Both the position numbers and the translations under genes were made by a program. DNA of 64,000 nucleotides from Strongylocentrotus droebachiensis (Eukaryota > Echinodermata > Echinoidea > Camarodonta > Strongylocentrotidae): contig JAVYIG010001812.1 in the NCBI GenBank assembly GCA_035222895.1, forward strand, positions 232,930-296,929, given 5' to 3'. Of this stretch, positions 58,805-64,000 are shown one piece after another. The stretch's first letter is position 1; each line of letters opens with the position of its first letter. The notes under the pieces were generated by a model that worked only from the letters and a program-made list of their open reading frames with translations, searched no databases and was not told the origin of the DNA.

Positions 58805-59208
58805 CTTAAAGATAAAGTTGAGTTCTGGTCATGCGATTGCATTGTGAAAGAAACGGTGTGAAGTCGATCAGAAAAGGTTGATCATCTAGCATATACATGT
58901 AAGTATTTGTCTGTATTGCAAGGTTCTGGAATCATCAAAATGATTAAAAAAAATTGGCCAAGTCTTGGTAAAGTTACTTGTAAGCATTGTACACAGAAAG
59001 ATGTACATGTATATGGGACTAGACGAACGCGTGGCGATTTTTACGATGTTACAGGCCATATTTAGAATATGAAGGCATTTGAAGAGCCATGCTTTTCAGG
59101 GAGCATGTTTTATCTGATGTTCTTCCACACTTGCATAATAACAATGATAAAGCTCACAAATTATTTTCACCTGTTCCCAGAACTCAACCTTCTCTTTATG
59201 TCATTTGA
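58805..59208 (+). repeat. Dispersed repeat family C, long copy 2
   Basis: Colinear with 36733-37128 over its full length, including CTGATGTTCTTCCACACTTG and CATAATAACAATGATAA. Small insertions of ACATGTA type differ. Confidence 0.85.
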
Positions 59209-60328
59209 TATTCAATATTTTCAACATACATTTTTATGTACCTGTACATATTGTGCAACTGTGAACAATAGCCACTTTAGCCAGTTCCGGTTTTAACAGA
59301 TAATTGTTAACAGCTGGTCACACCAGCAGTCCTTGCAAGGAGAACCCCAAATCGACCAATCAAATTTGTTCGCTGCTGTTCAAATGTAAATGTACTAGAT
59401 GTACATAATAATATGTTATTGAGTCGTTTCATGGTGGAAATAAACATATTAATAGCCTAATTTTTTCTTTCTAAAAGGGGGGGGGAGTAGCTGAGACAAA
59501 TTGAGAATTCTATCATTTACCCTTTTTCATAACTATACTTTACGTTTCACTTTCATATTTAATTTACTTGATTTCTATTCAATAATTTAATTTTAAATCA
59601 TACCGACTAGCAACATTTCCTCATGTTATTGAAAAATGTCTTACTGGTAAATTGAAACTGAAAACACTGCATATAAACAGGATGTCACGAGTAGGCCTAC
59701 ATGTACAAATGTAGTTTGAGTCTAGTCTATATTGAGTATAATGAAGAAGTATGAAGCTTCCTTATCACTTTCTAGGTCTTTCCTTTTCCTTTTGGATCGG
59801 ACATATCTTCCACTGTAAAGGGAAGTTTGTTGAGATTATATACCAATATCAACCAGCTTGCCAATACGACAATGGTTCCTCTTTTTACCAGGATACATTG
59901 ATATACATGTACAGTATTTGTACAGGTAATAGACTAATACAATAGCAGAGTAAATTCTACTGCTTGCAAGTTGCAACATACAATGTACATGTATGTGAGG
60001 AAAACTCAGCTTTCTTCAAATTGGTAAAGATATTAAAGGGATAGTCCACACTGGTATTAAGTTGGTTTGAACAAAAGTTGAAAAATTAGAGAAACAGGGT
60101 AGTGAAAGTTTGAGGAAGGTTAAAAAGAAAATAAGAAAGTTAAAAATTTGTTAAGTTGTAATCGATCACAAAAATATTGGCAACTCTGCGACATCCTTTG
60201 GTACACCTTTCCCATTTGCATTGTACCAAACCACAGATATGTACAAGTATATTGCGTGCATGTTTACAAATCCTGTAATGTAAATGATCTATTCATTTAT
60301 CAACCAAGAAAATGGGATTTTATCCACT

Positions 60329-60824
60329 TTAAAGGTATTACAAAGTTTTGGTATGGGGTCATGAATTTGGTTCAAGTGAACATATTGGAAGCATATGCGT
60401 TCCCACAATATCCATTGATCGTTGTCGCGGTTGAAATCGAGTCCAAAGTTATGAAATTATAAATAATAAACTCTTTATGTTGTATAGCTCCCTCTCAAGG
60501 TCAAGATATTAATTTAGCTATGAAACAATGTTTCTTGACTAAAATCAACCGATTAGCTATTCTCGTTTGGAAAATGTATATCACAACTACATATTCTGAG
60601 ATTTTCATGGTCGCAGCTACCATTGTACGGCCATAGGCGCTATCTGAAATTTATCAAAATTTACCGGGAGCACCGGTAAATTTTTATATTAAATTTTTCT
60701 CAAAAACAGAAGTGTTTTGGGGGCTAATTTTTTTAGTGCTTATAATACATCCACAGGGGCATCCAAATAAGATTCACTTTCCAACCAATTTTCAAAATTT
60801 CCCAAAACTTTGTATTACCTTTAA
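60329..60824. mobile_element. TTAA-ended foldback element, TTAAAGGTATTACAAAG ends
   Basis: 23-base terminal inverted repeats with a single mismatch; the right end reads CTTTGTATTACCTTTAA. TTAA is at both borders. The 496-bp interior has no coding frame of note and includes an internal ACCGGGAGCACCGGT palindrome. Confidence 0.85.
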
Positions 60825-61384
60825 TGTAAAAAGCAAATAGGAGAGGAGGTCGAGGGTCAGTAAATTTGTTAAACTTTAAATCTGAAAAAGCTTTGTCTCA
60901 CCATTTCCTTACCCTAGGCCTTCAAGTTCGTACATGTACATGTACATTGTGTTCACATAAATTCACTATGATCTAAACCGAAATCATTAGAATACTTGCA
61001 CTTTGATCAGACAATTTGTAAAAGATTTGTAAATCTTCGCTTCCCTGGGATCAATGGGTCACATGTGTTGAATCATAGTCTTGGTTATCAAACTATGTGT
61101 ACAAATACATACAAAAATAAAATACACTTTAGGCGAAACCGCAACGTTTTTATTTTTAATGAAGATGTTAAGTGTAATGAGCTTCACATGTCTGTATCTT
61201 ATTTATACAAGAGCTCAGTGTATTATATGCGCAAGACCTTTTTTTTTGTGAGCAGTTGCCATTCATTTTCATGTAAAAAAAAACCTGGCAGTGGCTCTTT
61301 TGCGGCGGTTTCCAACTTTACAGCACCGAATCTAAATTCTGTACAAGCCTCCACTGTGTAATATTAAAGTGACAGACATCTCAG

Positions 61385-61770
61385 TTAAAGGGATCGTTTT
61401 ACAATGTTAAATCTGAGATACACAGCCATAGGTGTTATCAGTGTCTGTGATAAGGTGTAATATTGAAGCCCTAAAAAAATTGCGCTTCAAAATGATCAAG
61501 AAGTGCCTCAAAAAAAAAAAAAACTTTGAGTGAACGGTTTTACCATACTCGTTTTCCCCAATAGCCTGTAGTGTTATGAAAACCGTTAAGCAAACAGAGT
61601 TTCAAAATTTGTAATTCCAATCATAAATATCTTGATAATCAGACAGGCGATCGTCTTGTAAAAGTCATGGGGTTCCTGACTGACCAAAAGGTTTATAATT
61701 ATCATTGCAGCATGAGCTAAATCTAGAATTTTGTTTCAGAATCCGAGACAAAGTTACCGGATCCCTTTAA
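61385..61770. mobile_element. TTAA-ended element family B, copy 4
   Basis: The left TTAAAGGGATCG and right CGGATCCCTTTAA are intact. It is closest to the copy at 40253 across the interior. Confidence 0.82.
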
Positions 61771-62037
61771 GATCATTTTTTTATTAAAAAGTTTACATTT
61801 TGTTTGGAGGGTACCAATTAGGAGGGAGGGGTGCAAGAGTGACAGGAATATTTATTTTTTTAAAAGCTGAATATCAGAAAAAAATTAGAGTAAAGATTTT
61901 TTTTTTATAAATCAAATTCAGAGGAGTTTCAGCATCTATTGTGTATCCCATAGAAAATATCAAAAATCTATACTGTACTACAATATATACAATACAAACT
62001 GCAATATAATTCTGATTTGTAAACCAAATCAGTGAGA

Positions 62038-62200
62038 AAAATACACGGGGGCTCTGGTGAATTAGCCCCCGAAATGCTAAAAAGAGCCCCCAAAAGTTTG
62101 CATAGAGTTCAATGCAAAACAAATTAAAGAGTGTTATTTTCATGCAATCAAGCTTGAAAAGTAGCCCCTGAAATTGTTAATGTATTTTTTTCCCTGATGG
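62038..62200 (+). repeat. Dispersed repeat family G (AAATACACGGGGGCT), copy 2
   Basis: Shares AAATACACGGGGGCT, GCTAAAAAGAGCCCCCAAAA, AAATTAAAGAGTGTTATTTT and TTTTTTCCCTG with 38862-39025. The GGGGGCT..AGCCCCC pair can fold. Confidence 0.75.
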
Positions 62201-62263
62201 GAATACAATCTCTATGGCAAATGCCTAAATGTATTGATCAGTATCATAACAATGACCCCTCCC

Positions 62264-62310
62264 CTCCCCCCCCCCCTCCCCCCCCCCCCCCCCCCAAAAA
62301 AAAAAAAACC
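62264..62310 (+). repeat. Poly-C then poly-A tract
   Basis: Long C run broken by single T, followed directly by about 13 A. It creates an artefactual Gly-rich open frame on the minus strand. Confidence 0.95.
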
Positions 62311-62752
62311 CTCACCAATTGCCAGTAAACCCTGTAATATAGTGAATTACTGTACTGTACACCTGTACATTGTACTCTGAAACCACCCTGGAAACCGCAG
62401 GCTAAAAGTGAACATACAATAAATAGCAGTGGGCGAAAGCCAGGTCTTTTGTATTTCCTTCCTTCACCGTGAGGGAGGTCATACTGTACTACCATATCTA
62501 TTCTAGGAGGAAGTTCCTCTCCAAAATTCAACTCAAAGCAGGTCCCCAAACAAAACACAAATATGTAGGCATAGATACTAGGAATCTTAGTATCTTTAAT
62601 ACCCTGGGTTCAGCTACCAGAAGTTGGGACTTAATTCAGGAACTTTAAATTAATCTAGATCTAAGGAGTAAGGAGACACGAATGAACAAGCTACCAGAAT
62701 TCATGGTACAGCTACATGATCTAGCTAAATAGATATGATAAGCAGTGGCGGA

Positions 62753-62860
62753 TCCAGGGGGGTAAAAAGGGGGCACGTGCCCCCCGGCCAAAAAAAATAT
62801 GTTAAAATCAGCCCTCACTTTGCCCAAAATGTACTGAAAAACAGGGGCGTGCCCCCCCCC
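62753..62860 (+). mobile_element. One end of a CAGTGGCGGATCCAGG element
   Basis: CAGTGGCGGATCCAGGGGGG followed by GCACGTGCCCCC. This type of end is common in hAT-like non-autonomous elements. No matching opposite end was found nearby. Confidence 0.4.
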
Positions 62861-62879
62861 CGACCTAATTAAAAAAAAG

Positions 62880-62902
62880 TTATATATATATATATATATA
62901 TG
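62880..62902 (+). repeat. (TA)n microsatellite
   Basis: About eleven TA units between C runs. Confidence 0.95.
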
Positions 62903-63049
62903 CCAATGGCTGACCTAAAATGGTGACATTACCCCCCCCCCCCCCCAACGGAGCAAAATGTCAAATGAAAACATTTCGTTACCAAAAAAAAAAAAAGTCC
63001 TCTCACCCCCCCCCCCCCCCCCAACACTGTGCTCTTCAAGGAATAATCC

Positions 63050-63135
63050 TACCAGGTACCCATTTACCTCACCTGGGTTGAGTGTGGCAAATGTAGATCA
63101 ATGTCTTGCCAAAGGACATTAGTGCCGCGGCGGGA
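63050..63135 (-). mobile_element. tRNA-derived SINE, family 1, copy 2
   Basis: GGTACCCATTTACCTCACCTGGG, then GGCAAATGTAGATCAATGTC and TTGCCAAAGGACATTAGTGCC. The tail matches 2829-2952; the tRNA-like head is lost. Confidence 0.65.
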
Positions 63136-63341
63136 CTAGTAGTCTGAAAGCTGTCTCGTACGACACTCATACAACTGGATGGGGCTTATGATGAGAGCGC
63201 ACTGATCATCTGTTGATTGGCTAGCTGTCATGTCAATTGACCTCTATACAAGCTCTGTTTCTTTAAACAACATTTCTTTATACGTTTCTCGACAAAGTTT
63301 CGTATAAATTTCTTTATGTCTGAACAGGCCATAATTCAAGA

Positions 63342-63666
63342 AATACACCAGTTTACGGTTATAGGCGCCATTTTAATATACGGGTAAACAAACCATTAGC
63401 CTCTGGTGGTCAGAGGTTTACGCGTAAATTAATAGCGCCCTTGCAAATATGATGTAAGTGACAGCGCAGGCAGTGATGTCATCGGTGTTTTCAGATGCGC
63501 ATGTTGCGTCACTGCCTGCGCTGTGCGCTCACATCATATTTGCATGGGCGCTATTCATTTACTCGTAAACCACCGACTTCCAGAGGTCAATGGTTTGTTT
63601 ACCCGTATATTAAAATGGCGCCCATGTCTGCGCATGCGCATTGTTGTAACCGTAAACTGGTGTATT
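63342..63666. mobile_element. Long-armed foldback element, 325 bp
   Basis: Arms of about 140 bases. AATACACCAGTTTACGGTTA at the left pairs with TAACCGTAAACTGGTGTATT at the right. GGTAAACAAACCATT, GCGCAGGCAGTGAT and GCAAATATGATG blocks are also mirrored. The right arm contains TGCGCATGCGCA at 63629-63640. Confidence 0.85.
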
Positions 63667-64000
63667 GTGACACTATGGTAGCTTAAAAGAGGGAAAGCAT
63701 GAGGAAATACTCGGGATTAATTATGGAATGTTGAAATGTTGTGAGTCCTTTTCTTTGATTATCTTTTTTCACGACTTACACTTTCCTGTACCGGTCTTTA
63801 TTTTAAACTGTTAATTCTGTGTTAAAAAAAAGAACTAATTATGTACATGCCTCATAGACAAGGCTCTAGTATTATACAAACATTATAGGGGGTCTGTACT
63901 GAAATGTTAGGGCCCATATTCCCAGAATAATGAACCCCATGTTATACTTCTTAAATGTTAGTGTCTAGCAAAAGATTTGGGGCACAGGTACAGGCACAGC

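Larger units (their letters stand above)
36675..64000. other. 27-kb region without a recognised exon
   Basis: It is either the first intron of the EFHD gene plus upstream DNA, or intergenic. The content is almost entirely repeats listed separately, plus AT-rich sequence. I found no exon matching a protein family I know. Short open frames here do not show splice-site pairs or family motifs. Confidence 0.6.

Noticed and set aside
60148-60462. 104-codon plus-strand frame
   Set aside because: It runs into the inverted-repeat element at 60329 and has no recognisable domain.

Overview
The window is eukaryotic nuclear DNA from an animal, most likely a marine invertebrate deuterostome. An echinoderm such as a sea urchin fits best, but that is inferred from the style of the repeats and gene structures and was not tested. 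Genes are split by GT-AG introns, most of the sequence is AT-rich and non-coding, and it is full of short non-autonomous DNA elements, tRNA-derived SINEs, LINE fragments and simple repeats. There is no operon, rRNA, CRISPR array or credible complete tRNA gene.

Three protein-coding genes were rebuilt from exons whose splice phases agree, all on the minus strand. (1) 10-4880: a complete 4-exon gene for a 2-phosphoxylose phosphatase 1 (PXYLP1)-type Golgi phosphatase of about 565 residues. (2) 15749-27158: a complete 7-exon gene for a mitochondrial pyrimidine-nucleotide carrier of the SLC25A33/SLC25A36 type, 320 residues, with all three carrier signatures. (3) 34475-36674: the last three coding exons of an EFHD1/EFHD2 (swiprosin) gene; its first exon was not found.

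Layout. 1-5 kb: PXYLP1 gene, with a SINE and a LINE 3' end in its introns. 5-15.7 kb: intergenic, with a possible promoter at 6.6 kb, a foldback element, SINEs and a CT-rich tract. 15.7-27.2 kb: the carrier gene, whose 6.7-kb third intron holds a broken reverse-transcriptase fragment. 27.2-34.4 kb: carrier promoter region, then a 0.5-kb purine tract, a 0.54-kb CAT/CAC microsatellite and two oppositely oriented TA-flanked elements. 34.5-36.7 kb: EFHD exons, with two minisatellites and a duplicated splice acceptor in the introns. 36.7-64 kb: no recognised exon. It carries a 245-bp satellite containing TTAGGG repeats, two arrays of AAGCTT palindromes, four copies of a TTAA-ended element, several foldback elements and other repeats.

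The genes do not form one pathway: one acts in the Golgi on proteoglycan linkers, one in the mitochondrial inner membrane, one is a calcium-binding actin-associated protein. As I recall the human map, SLC25A36 and PXYLP1 lie close together on chromosome 3q in the same order and orientation, so this window may preserve ancient linkage. The most unusual DNA is the pair of AAGCTT-palindrome arrays at 45.7-46.6 and 48.8-49.5 kb.
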